Part shown: positions 50,585-60,223 of the stretch, piece by piece
Layout: each line of letters starts with the position of its first letter
How positions within the stretch are numbered: the stretch's first letter is position 1
Assembly (NCBI RefSeq): GCF_039545035.1
Contig: NZ_BAABRO010000008.1
Location: 62,001 to 126,000 of the forward strand
Direction: 5' to 3'
DNA: 64,000 bases
Origin: Novipirellula caenicola
GTDB taxonomy: Bacteria > Planctomycetota > Planctomycetia > Pirellulales > Pirellulaceae
Program-made: the position numbers and the translations under genes
The notes under the pieces: generated by a model
Told to the model about the DNA's origin: nothing
Databases searched by the model: none
Seen by the model: only the letters and a program-made list of their open reading frames with translations

Positions 50585-53227
50585 ATGGACCGTGATCGAT
50601 TGGTGAAGCTGCTCGGTTTGTACTTCGATGAAGGATTGACCGAGGAAACGAAGCAAGAGCTGGAGCGGATGTTATTGGCATCGCCCCAGGCAAGAGAACT
50701 TTTTTGGCAGAAGGCGAAGATGCACTCGATGCTTCGCCAGCAGGGGCAAGAAAGTTGGGGAAGTGAGCAGGGATCTGCGAATCCGTCGTCCCAAAAACAA
50801 TCGCCACCGGCCGACACGTCCGATGTGTTCAGTGGGGCTGTGGATCGCGATCATCATCCAACGTTGGTATCGCTACGCGAACATCCGAACGCGGAAGAAC
50901 GCGGCGTCATTTCGAAAAACACGCTTACCCGTGTGGTCACCCTGCTACTTGCCGCATCCGTGTTAATTGCCGTGGGGCTGCAATTCTATAGCAGTCAACG
51001 TTCACAAATCCAAGTCGCCGAGCAACAGGCGACCGGCGATGTGCCTCGTTATCGCCAGCGTAATGTAAGCGAAACCGAGCAATGGGTGGCGTTATTGCGG
51101 AAAGCGGTTGATGTGCACTGGATCGATGCCGATTCGGCGCCCAACCTTGGCGAACCGATGCCGCCGCGACGTATTCAGTTCGAAAGTGGATTGATTGAAA
51201 TTCAAACCACCAGCGGTGCATTGATGGTTCTCGAGGGGCCCGCCGACTTGGAAATCATTAGCGACATGGAAGTCCGCTGCCGACAAGGACGGTTCCGGGT
51301 GGATGTTCCACCGCCGGCTGAGGGTTTCCTTGTCCATGCACCGTTTGTCAAAGTGGTCGATCGCGGCACCGCGTTCGCCATGAATATCAATCCAAACGAA
51401 GAAACCGAAGTCCACGTGATCGACGGTCTGGTTGAACTTGTGTCGCCAACGGATACCGATTCGATGCGTGAATTGCGAAAAGGCGACTCGGTCAGCGTTG
51501 CCTCGGCGGGGGCGTACCGAGACATTCCATCGCAGTCAAACTCGTTTCCTTCGGAATCGCAAATCCGTTCACGCAGTCGTGGCGCAAATGTGGTGCGGAA
51601 ACTCGCATGGCAACGACGGCGTGACGCTTTGACAGAGCATCCGGACTGCTTGGTCTATTTCGATTTCAGCAGGTCGGAACTTGGCGAAACGGTGCTTACC
51701 AATCATGCGGTCCATGCGGAAAAGGTTGCCGACGGAACCATCGTCGGTTGCAACCGCGCTCAAGGACGATGGCCGGGAAAGGAAGCGATTGAATTCAAGA
51801 GCATGTCGGATCGAATCCGGTTCTCGCTTCCTGGTGTCCATACGACGCTCACGTGTATTACCTCGGTGCGATTGGACGCGTTGGATACATCGATCAGTTC
51901 GTTGCTGACGTCCGATGGTGATCTCGTGGGCGATTTTCGGTGGTGGATTGCACCGGAATCTGCTGACTCGGCTCGTCTGTCTTTTGAACGACGCGAACGT
52001 TCACTACGCAGTGAAGTCCAGGCTTACCCTAGTTCACCGGTTTTCCGGCGTTCGCAACTTGGTACCTGGGTGCAGTTGGCATTTGTTTGGGATGGTGAAC
52101 AAGGGACGGTCCGCCAATACGTCAATGGTAATCTTGTCTCAAACGAACCGATTCGTTCCTTCGGGCTCGACCATGCTCGGATGTTGCGACTTGACAAGGT
52201 TGAAATTGGCAACAGCTCGCTGATCGGTGGATCCTACGATGCTCCGGTTCGCAACTTCAATGGTCGCATGGATGAGTTTGCGATTTTCGGTTCGGCACTG
52301 AATCCACAGGAACTTCTTGCCTACTACGACTTGGCAAAGGTGTCTTGGAGCAACACGGCAGAGGACAATCGCTGGAGCGAATCGGCCAATTGGTCGCTAG
52401 GGATTTTGCCGGCGCAGCACGACGTCGTTCGAGTCGACCGATCGGATCGTGAGAAGTTAATTGTCACCGACGAAACGATCGGAAACCTTAAAGCGATCCA
52501 TATTGGAACGGCGAGAGGCGAAAAAGGGGAAATGGATATCCTCGGTGGCACGATCACGGCGACGGTCAATTCAAACAGCTACACTCGCGTCGGGGTTGCC
52601 GGCGGTGACGGAGTCGTGAAGCAATTTGATGGCGACGTTACCGTGAACGCCTTGCAAATTGGGCTCGATAAGGAGTCCCAAGGGAACTATGAAATGAGTG
52701 GCGGCAAGTTGTTGCTGATGCGTGGCGTCAAATTGTCTTCTAGCAGTTTGGAAGTTGGCAGTCAGCAGGGCGTTGGATCGTTCGAGATTTCCGCAGGTTC
52801 TTTGGAATCACGCGCCGGTGTGACGCTCGGTTACGGCGATGGTGTGGGGACGTTTCGTGTGCGTGGCTCCGACGCTTCGAAGATCCGCATTGGATCGTTT
52901 GGTAGTTTCGATGGATTTTGGGTCCAAAATACGGGCAGCACCCTAGCGACATTAATCGATGATCGAGGGGTTAGCACCATTTTTATCGACGAAGTTGGCA
53001 ACGACGGAGGCGGTGATGTGACGTTTGCTGACGGTGCGCTGTTAGACGTTGGTTTCGTTGGCGAGTCCCAGGTTGGTTCGTGGGACGTCATGAAATGGGA
53101 CGGAAAACTCAATGACCATGGACTAAGATTTGCCGAGGGAGTGGATCAAAGTGTATGGAGTTTTCAGTTCGTCGATACCGATTCATCAGGTGATCCCGAT
53201 ACACTTCGCGTGACTGCGGCGAGATGA
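50585..53227 (+). CDS. FecR-LamG membrane protein, likely partner of the ECF sigma factor
   Basis: 880 residues. The start reads LLGLYFDEGLTEETKQELERMLLASPQARELFWQKAKMHSMLRQQ, an anti-sigma-like cytoplasmic part; one membrane helix (TLLLAASVLIAVGLQF, ~118-134) follows. A FecR domain (GLIEIQTTSGALMVLEGPADLEIISDMEVRC...KVVDRGTAFAMNINPNEETEVHVIDGLVELV, ~185-280) is next, then a LamG/concanavalin-like domain (~380-570, with GTWVQLAFVWDGEQGTVRQYVNGNLVS and NFNGRMDEFAIFGSALNPQELLAYY), then beta-repeat sequence. TAG TTCA ATG: the gene begins 4 nt after the sigma stop; an in-frame ATG at 50570 overlaps it. Inferred sensor of an extracellular glycan. Confidence 0.88.
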   Translation: MDRDRLVKLLGLYFDEGLTEETKQELERMLLASPQARELFWQKAKMHSMLRQQGQESWGSEQGSANPSSQKQSPPADTSDVFSGAVDRDHHPTLVSLREHPNAEERGVISKNTLTRVVTLLLAASVLIAVGLQFYSSQRSQIQVAEQQATGDVPRYRQRNVSETEQWVALLRKAVDVHWIDADSAPNLGEPMPPRRIQFESGLIEIQTTSGALMVLEGPADLEIISDMEVRCRQGRFRVDVPPPAEGFLVHAPFVKVVDRGTAFAMNINPNEETEVHVIDGLVELVSPTDTDSMRELRKGDSVSVASAGAYRDIPSQSNSFPSESQIRSRSRGANVVRKLAWQRRRDALTEHPDCLVYFDFSRSELGETVLTNHAVHAEKVADGTIVGCNRAQGRWPGKEAIEFKSMSDRIRFSLPGVHTTLTCITSVRLDALDTSISSLLTSDGDLVGDFRWWIAPESADSARLSFERRERSLRSEVQAYPSSPVFRRSQLGTWVQLAFVWDGEQGTVRQYVNGNLVSNEPIRSFGLDHARMLRLDKVEIGNSSLIGGSYDAPVRNFNGRMDEFAIFGSALNPQELLAYYDLAKVSWSNTAEDNRWSESANWSLGILPAQHDVVRVDRSDREKLIVTDETIGNLKAIHIGTARGEKGEMDILGGTITATVNSNSYTRVGVAGGDGVVKQFDGDVTVNALQIGLDKESQGNYEMSGGKLLLMRGVKLSSSSLEVGSQQGVGSFEISAGSLESRAGVTLGYGDGVGTFRVRGSDASKIRIGSFGSFDGFWVQNTGSTLATLIDDRGVSTIFIDEVGNDGGGDVTFADGALLDVGFVGESQVGSWDVMKWDGKLNDHGLRFAEGVDQSVWSFQFVDTDSSGDPDTLRVTAAR

Positions 53228-53274
53228 TCGCCCCCTTCCCCTCCTTTCTTTTTGACTTTTTTTGAGTGCACTTC

Positions 53275-56200
53275 ATGCGGCTGATCCTTCAAATTTGTGG
53301 CCTTCTGCTTTTCTTGATATCCAATCCGGTTGCGTTCGTGATCGCCGAAGAAGTCAGTTCGAAAGCGCCTCCGCTTTCGCCTGCCGAATCGATCGCAACG
53401 ATGAAAATCCAACCGGGATACCGTTTGGTGCCTGTGTTGGTGGAACCCGAAATTGAGGAACCGGTCGCGGCGGTGTGGGATGGGAACGGTCGCATGTATG
53501 TGATCGAGATGCGAACCTACATGCAGGACATCGATGGCAAGAACCAATTGAAACCCACCAGCCGCGTGTCGCGGCACGAGGACACTGATGATGACGGTAT
53601 CTATGACAAGCACACGGTGTTTGCGGACAATTTGTCGTTACCGCGTATGGTGTTGCCGCTGTTGGATCGCGTCATTATCGGTGAAACCAACACGCTCGAT
53701 TTGAAAAGTTATCAGGATACCGACGACGATGGCGTCGCCGATCGAATCGAAATGTGGTGCGAGCGAGGGCGTGTAGGCAATAATCTAGAACATCAAACCA
53801 GTGGGTTGATTTGGAACATCGATAATTGGATCTACGCCACCTACACACATGAGCGGATTCGATTTACCGACGGGAAAGTGATTCGTGAACCGTTGCCGCA
53901 TGGATCGGGGCAATGGGGTTTGACTCACGATGACGAGGGCCGCATTTTCTACTCAACAGCCGGCGGCGAGAATCCCGCGATGGATTTTCAACGACCGATT
54001 GTTTACGGGAAACTTTCACTTCGTGGAGAGCAGGCAGACGGCTTTCGCGAAGTCTTTCCCATCGACAACGTGCCTGATGTCCAGGGCGGGCCGAAACGGC
54101 TTCGCGACGACAACACGTTGACCGTCTTTTCGGCCTGTTGCGGCCAATCGGTTTATCGTGGTGACCGAATGCCTGCGGATTTTCAAGGCGATTTGTTGAT
54201 TCCCGAGCCAGTGGGGCGATTGGTCCGCCGTGCGAAGGTCACGAACGATCAAGGGCGAGTGGTCGTCTCGAATGCCTGTGATCGCAGCGAGTTCATTGCC
54301 GCGACCGATCCCAATTTCCGTCCCGTCAACAGTGCGACTGGTCCCGATGGGTGTCTGTATATCGTCGATATGTATCGAGGGATTATCCAAGAAGGAAACT
54401 GGGTTCGCGAAGGATCGTATCTACGCGAAGTGGTGAAGGAATACGAGCTGGAAAAAAATATCGGCCGTGGGCGTATCTATCGTGTCGATCATCAAACCCC
54501 CCAGCGTGGCCCGCAGCCAAGGATGCTTGACGAAACACCTGCTGAGCTGGTGGCTCATCTCTCGCATCCCAACGGTTGGTGGCGCAGCGAGGCACAGAAG
54601 TTGATTGTGTTGCACGGCGACCGCAGCGTGGTGCCCACGCTAGAAACGATGGCAACGACTCACGAAACCCCATTGGCAAGACTGCATGCGATGTGGACGC
54701 TCGAGGGACTCGATGCGGTCAAGCCGGCGTTGCTCATCGACGCTTTGGCGGATGCCGATTGGCGAGTCCGCAGTGCGGCGCTGAGAATCGCCGAACCGTG
54801 GATGGCAACGGATCGATCGCTCGACAAAGCGATCGACAATTTGATGGATGATGAAAGTCCCGATGTTCTGATTCAATTGATGTTGTCGGTCGGTCATGGA
54901 CGTCATCCTCAGGCCGCTGCGATGACCGACCGGATCGTGGCAACCCACCGACAGAACTCGGCGATTAGCGAATTGCATCGCCAGATCGTTGCCAATCGTG
55001 AAGAGGCGTTGGCGGAACAGCGAAAACTCGAAGAACTACGCCGACGCAACAGGGCGCTTGCAGAATCGGTCGAGCGAGGCGCGGTCACCTACAAGACGCT
55101 TTGCACCGAGTGCCACGGCGCCGATGGACGCGGACAGCATTCCGCAGACAACCGTGATCTTGTGTTGGCGCCACCTCTTGCCGGTTCGGCACGTGTGTTG
55201 GGGCACAAAGAACGGCTGACGCGAATCTTGCTGCATGGGTTGGTGGGGCCCGTCGACGACAAGACGTATGCGGCGGGTTTAATGTTACCAATGGGAGCAC
55301 ACGATGATCGCTGGGTTGCCGATGTGGCTAACTTTATTCGCAACCAGTGGGGAAACAAAGCTTCGTTGATCCAACAAGCGGATGTGGCTCGAATTCGTGC
55401 CGATTCGTCTGGTCGCATCGGACCATGGACGCTTGCCGAATTGAATTATTTCGACCCTGCGGAACTTGATCGGAATCAATGGACGATAACAGCTAGCCAC
55501 AATGCTAAAAATGTATCGGCGGCGATCGATGGAAAGGCAAAGACGCGGTGGGATACGGCGACCTACCAAAAACCGGGAATGTGGTTTGCCGTCGAATTTC
55601 CCAAGCCGATCCGATTGATGTCGCTCCATTTTGATACCCAAGCGTCACGAGCGGACTATCCGCGCCAATTCGTGGTCCACGTTTCAGTTGATGGCACGGA
55701 CTGGGGCGATCCTGTTGCCAATGGGGTTGGCGATGGTCCAATCACCGTAGTCGAACTGGATTGTCCCGAACCGGTCAAACACGTCCGCATCACGCAAACG
55801 GGCAAGGCACCGAAAAACTATTGGTCGATTCATGAAATGGAGATCAAAGGGATGTCGGCTGACGCCAAGCCAACTGAATCGCTGGCCCAAACGCTTGCTG
55901 ATGTGGATCCCGAACAGCTTGCTGCCGAGGCCAGTGAGCATGGCGATCCAAGGGCGGGTGCCGCTTTGTTCTACAACGCTGCACTGTCGTGTGCGAACTG
56001 CCACGATCCTGCCAATGGCCCGCGTTTGGCACCTGATCTCGCGTCGAAGCGGGATGGCGTGACCGACGGTTTTCTCGTCGAGTCCGTGCTCGATCCGTCC
56101 AAGGACATTCGCAAGGAGTATTCGCAGTTGATGGTGCTGACCGTTGATGGAGTGAGCGTGATGGGATTCAAGCAGACCGAGAGCGACGAGACGCTTGTAC

Positions 56201-56433
56201 TACGCGATCCCGCAAGCGGAAAGCTGATTGAGATTGCTCAAGACGACATCGAATTTTCCAAGCCATCGACCATTTCGGCAATGCCAGCAGGGCTGGTCAA
56301 TCCTTTGGCCAGCAAACAACAATTTCTCGATTTAGTTCGGTTTCTGATGGAGATCAACGGCGGCGGCGAAGAGTCGTTACAAACGATGGCCAGCGGGATT
56401 CGTCCAGCGAAGGGGAATACGCCGGCGCACTAG
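53275..56433 (+). CDS. PVC-type membrane-bound dehydrogenase with two cytochrome c sites and F5/8C domain
   Basis: 1052 residues with a signal peptide (LILQICGLLLFLISNPVAF). Order: beta-propeller sugar/PQQ-dehydrogenase-like part (PGYRLVPVLVEPEIEEPVAAVWDGNGRMYVIEMRTYMQD, HEDTDDDGIYDKHTVFADNL), HEAT-like helices (~420-590), first heme CTECH (~610), F5/8 type C-like domain (AAIDGKAKTRWDTATYQKPGMWFAVEFPKPI, ~735-860), second heme CANCH (~906). Likely periplasmic sugar oxidation feeding electrons to cytochromes. The third gene of the sigma/FecR unit (47 bp). ATG at 53275 is preferred over GTG at 53266. Confidence 0.9.
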   Translation: MRLILQICGLLLFLISNPVAFVIAEEVSSKAPPLSPAESIATMKIQPGYRLVPVLVEPEIEEPVAAVWDGNGRMYVIEMRTYMQDIDGKNQLKPTSRVSRHEDTDDDGIYDKHTVFADNLSLPRMVLPLLDRVIIGETNTLDLKSYQDTDDDGVADRIEMWCERGRVGNNLEHQTSGLIWNIDNWIYATYTHERIRFTDGKVIREPLPHGSGQWGLTHDDEGRIFYSTAGGENPAMDFQRPIVYGKLSLRGEQADGFREVFPIDNVPDVQGGPKRLRDDNTLTVFSACCGQSVYRGDRMPADFQGDLLIPEPVGRLVRRAKVTNDQGRVVVSNACDRSEFIAATDPNFRPVNSATGPDGCLYIVDMYRGIIQEGNWVREGSYLREVVKEYELEKNIGRGRIYRVDHQTPQRGPQPRMLDETPAELVAHLSHPNGWWRSEAQKLIVLHGDRSVVPTLETMATTHETPLARLHAMWTLEGLDAVKPALLIDALADADWRVRSAALRIAEPWMATDRSLDKAIDNLMDDESPDVLIQLMLSVGHGRHPQAAAMTDRIVATHRQNSAISELHRQIVANREEALAEQRKLEELRRRNRALAESVERGAVTYKTLCTECHGADGRGQHSADNRDLVLAPPLAGSARVLGHKERLTRILLHGLVGPVDDKTYAAGLMLPMGAHDDRWVADVANFIRNQWGNKASLIQQADVARIRADSSGRIGPWTLAELNYFDPAELDRNQWTITASHNAKNVSAAIDGKAKTRWDTATYQKPGMWFAVEFPKPIRLMSLHFDTQASRADYPRQFVVHVSVDGTDWGDPVANGVGDGPITVVELDCPEPVKHVRITQTGKAPKNYWSIHEMEIKGMSADAKPTESLAQTLADVDPEQLAAEASEHGDPRAGAALFYNAALSCANCHDPANGPRLAPDLASKRDGVTDGFLVESVLDPSKDIRKEYSQLMVLTVDGVSVMGFKQTESDETLVLRDPASGKLIEIAQDDIEFSKPSTISAMPAGLVNPLASKQQFLDLVRFLMEINGGGEESLQTMASGIRPAKGNTPAH

Positions 56434-56493
56434 TGCGAATTCGCTGAGCTCGATTTCGCTCGGTCGTGGATCACGCTCACGCTCGAACCGGTG

Positions 56494-57240
56494 TCAGCGA
56501 CCGCGACGTTGCCATTCCGGTTTTCCGATGCCGTGCATTCGGCCTTGCTCGTCTTCTTGGGCGGTAACGCCTAGGACGATATCGAAATTCACGGCCAACT
56601 CACCGATCGTTGAATCGACAAGCGGTTTGAAATCACCGAGGACCGTTTGGCGAGATTTGGGATCGATGCGGCGAAGGATTCCGTCGCGTTCATTCGCGGG
56701 ATGTCCCTTGACGTAGAGCTGCGTCGTCAAGATACGGTGGCCGCTCTTGCTGACACCAAAATGGATATGCGGCGTTCGCCCTGGATACGGCACCGGTTTG
56801 ATCGTGCGGAAGTAATACTGGCCTTTGGAATCGGTCAAGAAACGACCATAGCCTTGAAAGTTCTTGTCTTGATTGACGCGGTTGGTTGTGTCGTTGGTGT
56901 TGATGTAGACCGCGTTATTATCGACTTGCCATATTTCGACAAACGCGTTGCGTACGGGATTGCCTTTGGCGTCCAACACACGTCCGCTCAGGTGAGTGAT
57001 CTCGCCTACCGCCGGCGTGATTGCATCATTGATCACCAACAAGTCGTTGTCGGTATCGAGCGGCATCTTGTTGGGATAAAACGGCCCCTCGGTCTGTGGC
57101 GGAGTCTCGATCAATTCGGCGAACACGGTCGAAGTGGACATCGCGGTCGCTGCCAATGCGATTCCGCCTTTCAACATTTCCCGACGACCAACAATACCGT
57201 GAACAAAGCTGCGGGGACCAATAAATTGGGGGCGGATCAT
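56494..57240 (-). CDS. Secreted intradiol ring-cleavage dioxygenase
   Basis: 248 residues with a twin-arginine signal (GRREMLKGGIALAATAMSTS). The family core EIWQVDNNAVYINTND, GYGRFLTDSKGQYYFRTIKPVPYP and GRTPHIHFGVSKSG gives the Fe(III) ligands: Tyr (VY), Tyr (YF), His and His in HIHF. Enzymes of this family open catechol-type rings between the hydroxyls. The Tat export with cofactor in place is consistent. Orientation opposite to the sigma unit; the link to polysaccharide breakdown is not obvious, possibly aromatic decoration of algal material. Confidence 0.88.
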   Translation of the reverse strand: MIRPQFIGPRSFVHGIVGRREMLKGGIALAATAMSTSTVFAELIETPPQTEGPFYPNKMPLDTDNDLLVINDAITPAVGEITHLSGRVLDAKGNPVRNAFVEIWQVDNNAVYINTNDTTNRVNQDKNFQGYGRFLTDSKGQYYFRTIKPVPYPGRTPHIHFGVSKSGHRILTTQLYVKGHPANERDGILRRIDPKSRQTVLGDFKPLVDSTIGELAVNFDIVLGVTAQEDEQGRMHGIGKPEWQRRGR

Positions 57241-57459
57241 GGAATTGTCTCGACCTACGTTTGTGGGGGCGGGAAGCGATCGGACGCGGTTCCTACGCGG
57301 ATACGTTCGATGTTTGCGGCGTTACACGCTGAATTGCGATGCTCGTGCTCGATCCTAGCGTTTGTATTCTATCCTGATTCAACCCGCCACGTGGCCATCC
57401 GTTTCGCTTGGTTTCAAGCGAAATTTCAGTAAAGCTAGCCTTCCCCCGCCGGGTTTTAC

Positions 57460-58578
57460 TTACCCCTGACGCCGTCTGCGACCGACTTCCCGTAGCGTCG
57501 CGAGATCTTCGGGGTGAATTGATCCGTCCGGTAGCGGTCCCGTGTTGAGTAGCAGATTTGCGTTCATCGACTTCGCAGTGGCCAGCATCTCCATCACTTG
57601 GTCTGCGGTTTTGTGTTTGCCATCGTCGGATTTCATGTAGCCCCATCCATGCGGCTGTAACGTGTCGCAGATTTCCAAAGGAACGTCCGATTCGCCTTTC
57701 CAATGACGCTCGGGGGCTTTGAAGTCCTCGGTGCCCAGCAGACCCTGTTTGTAGGACACCAACACCTGAGGCTGCATCTGATGAATGTGATCGTACAGTT
57801 CTTGTATTTTGAATTCATGCATCTTTTTTTTGCGAGATGCTGGCGTCGCGTGACCATCGAGCCAGATCCCCGCGATCGGCCCATAGTGGGTCAATAGTTC
57901 TGTGATTTGGTTTTTCATGAACTCGACGTAGATCTGCAGGTCGTGTTCTTTGCCGCTGGCATAAAACGTTTCGGGTGGATCGTACTTTGGCCGAGCCGAT
58001 CCGCCCCATCCCCAATTGTTTGGTGCGTGGGGATGCCGCCAATCACGACCGTGCGAATAATACAGGAAAAAGCCAAGTCCCTTGTTTTGGCACTGCTCGG
58101 CCAGCTCCGCGACGAGATCTCGCTTTGCCGGCGTGTTCGTGCTTTTGAACTCGGTGTACTTCGAGTCGAACAGACAGAAACTGTCGTGGTGCCGCGTGGT
58201 CAAATTGATGTACTTCATCCCGGCATCCAATGCCATGTCGGTGATGAAGTCGGCATCAAAATTTTCAGCCGTAAATCGACTTGCTAGTTTCTCATACTCT
58301 TTGACGCGGATCTTCTCTTTGATCATCACCCATTCGTGGCGTCCTAGCAGCGAATACAGCCCGTAGTGAATAAACAAGCCGAATTCGGCTTGGCGAAACC
58401 ACTGTAGCGCCGCCGCCCGAGGAGCAACCGCGTACTGTTCGGCCACGTCCTGCAGATACGAAGGAACGGAGGCATCCGCGTCAATCGCCGCTGCCGTATC
58501 CTCGGCGACGGCAGCGGAGGATGTGGCGATCGCGGCACCGGCAAGTCCTGAGGCAATGAAATCGCGGCGTGAAATCAT
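57460..58578 (-). CDS. Secreted alpha-L-fucosidase (GH29-like)
   Basis: 372 residues from ATG at 58578 with a Tat-type signal (ISRRDFIASGLAGAAIATSS). The GH29 pattern: WFRQAEFGLFIHYGLYSLLG near 60-80, then YINLTTRHHDSFCLFDSKYT, LGFFLYYSHGRDW and IAGIWLDGHAT, where Asp241 is at the nucleophile position. Only the (beta/alpha)8 catalytic part is present; the family is often 450-600 residues, so there is no C-terminal beta domain. Fucose removal fits sulfated fucans, matching the nearby sulfatases. Together with the hydrolase at 58640 it forms a minus-strand pair (61 bp). Confidence 0.88.
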   Translation of the reverse strand: MISRRDFIASGLAGAAIATSSAAVAEDTAAAIDADASVPSYLQDVAEQYAVAPRAAALQWFRQAEFGLFIHYGLYSLLGRHEWVMIKEKIRVKEYEKLASRFTAENFDADFITDMALDAGMKYINLTTRHHDSFCLFDSKYTEFKSTNTPAKRDLVAELAEQCQNKGLGFFLYYSHGRDWRHPHAPNNWGWGGSARPKYDPPETFYASGKEHDLQIYVEFMKNQITELLTHYGPIAGIWLDGHATPASRKKKMHEFKIQELYDHIHQMQPQVLVSYKQGLLGTEDFKAPERHWKGESDVPLEICDTLQPHGWGYMKSDDGKHKTADQVMEMLATAKSMNANLLLNTGPLPDGSIHPEDLATLREVGRRRRQG

Positions 58579-58639
58579 GTGTGTCTTCTCTGTCGATAGG
58601 GGAACGGTGATAGAAATGACGTAAGGCAAAATCGGACGT

Positions 58640-59605
58640 TTACTTTGGGGTTCGCGTTAAACGATCGATCAAATAATCGTGGACCGTGCTGTGTTTGGCA
58701 TCGGGGGCGCCGGGGTAATACAACTCGCTTTCGACGTTTTTGGATTGAAGGTGCTCGTGCAGCTTTAGTCCAAAGTTGGAGGTGTGCGTTGGGTCTCCTT
58801 GTCTCTGGCCGATCGCAGGCGTATTGCTATAGAACAGATACGTTGGTGGATCGTCGCTGGAGACCAACGCATAGGGGGAATACTCGGCGATCCAATCCGC
58901 AAGCCGATCGCGTTGAGCGAGAAAGGCATCGAAGTCCAATTGAAATTCTTTTGGCCCCGGTTTGAAGATTCCAAAGGCGTGACTGCCGTAGTTGCTATTG
59001 GGTGTCCATTGTTTCATCTGCAGCGGATCCAATGTCGTTTGCGGACGAATCGTCGCCGTGCAGAACAATCGCGTCGATTGGCGGGCCACCGGATCGTCGC
59101 TGTCGGGGTCTGCCATGTCATCGTGAAAGGCAAGCCACAGACTGGTGCAACCACCGGCGGAACCGCCACTGGCCGCGATCCGCTGTGGATCGAAATTCCA
59201 TTGGCTTGCTTTCGTGCGAACAAACTGCAACGCTCGGGCGGCGTCTTCGAGCGGCGCTTTCACCGGCGGCTTGATGTCTGCCGCAACCGCATCCTGGATA
59301 TAGCGATATTGGATCGAGACCACCGAGATTTTGTGTTCGAGCAGGATCGACAGCATATTCATCAGATTCTTGTCCTGCGGATCACCTCCTTTCCATCCAC
59401 CCCCGTGGATATAAAACAGCAGCGGTGTGGGCGATTCGGATTCGGCTTGCCAAAAATACAGTACCTGCTTGGGATGTTGCCCATAACGCACTTTTGACAG
59501 CGTCGGTTCCGGTACCGTCGGGGCTGGCTGATCCTGTGCCAAAGCGTTGCATCCAAACGCCAATGTTGTCACCGCAACAAGCAAGCGGAGTTGGTAAATC
59601 ATCAT
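58640..59605 (-). CDS. Secreted alpha/beta hydrolase
   Basis: 321 residues from ATG at 59605 with signal peptide (YQLRLLVAVTTLAFGCNALA). HSL/BD-FAE-type esterase motifs: LLFYIHGGGWKGGDPQDKN (oxyanion HGGGW), RIAASGGSAGGCTSLWLAFH with the nucleophile Ser, and a late His in DAKHSTVHDYL. Probable carbohydrate esterase or lipase-like enzyme acting on acyl groups. Upstream gene of the pair with the GH29 fucosidase. Confidence 0.85.
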   Translation of the reverse strand: MMIYQLRLLVAVTTLAFGCNALAQDQPAPTVPEPTLSKVRYGQHPKQVLYFWQAESESPTPLLFYIHGGGWKGGDPQDKNLMNMLSILLEHKISVVSIQYRYIQDAVAADIKPPVKAPLEDAARALQFVRTKASQWNFDPQRIAASGGSAGGCTSLWLAFHDDMADPDSDDPVARQSTRLFCTATIRPQTTLDPLQMKQWTPNSNYGSHAFGIFKPGPKEFQLDFDAFLAQRDRLADWIAEYSPYALVSSDDPPTYLFYSNTPAIGQRQGDPTHTSNFGLKLHEHLQSKNVESELYYPGAPDAKHSTVHDYLIDRLTRTPK

Positions 59606-60223
59606 TCGAATCCTTATTGAAACGTTTGCAGAGGGTGTCAAAGTGGGGAGATGGATTACGCGTGTCGCATCGCACACCAAGCGACAGAAATCGTCAACGG
59701 CTTGTTAATTTTATTCAAACGTAAATCGAAACGGTGAGCCGTAGGCCGCAGAAGCACCGGGTTGTGCGTGGGACCCGGTCGCTGACGCGTCGCGGCTTAC
59801 TAATTCAACGAGCCGTCAACTTGAACCTATTCACCTTAGCTAGATTGGCGGCGTTGTCATTAGCTAATTACGACGGGACGTTGATAGATTGCGTCATGCA
59901 TGGTGCGGATGGCGACTTCGCTATTGCCCAAGAAACGCGGCCAAAACGGTTCTTCACAGACATCAGCCGGGCACACGATCCATAAGCAGGTGTCGGCTGC
60001 GGCTAAACAGGAACCGAAGAGCGGCATGTCGGCAAAGCACTGAGCGGGCGGCTAGCCTACGTGTGGACGCCAGGCGGGCAGACGGTAGCTGGGCAGACGT
60101 CAGCTGGGAAACACGCTTTTGGGTGACTTCGCGGGATGACCACGCAATAGCCCTTGCCGTTGCTCTGCACTATCCTGGGATCATGGGAGACACGTTTGGT
60201 AGGCACAGCGAATCGTGGTGGTG
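59606..60223. other. Intergenic region before the sensor kinase
   Basis: 618 bp with no convincing gene; the frames are short and lack coding pattern. Divergent promoters for the hydrolase (minus) and the sensor kinase (plus) must lie here. Short GCGGGCAGACG-like repeats are visible at 60070-60110 (two GGGCAGACG copies), no larger repeat. Confidence 0.45.

Noticed and set aside
59606-60223. Frames of 80-110 codons before the sensor kinase
   Set aside because: No ribosome sites, composition unlike the neighbours, and overlapping frames on both strands.
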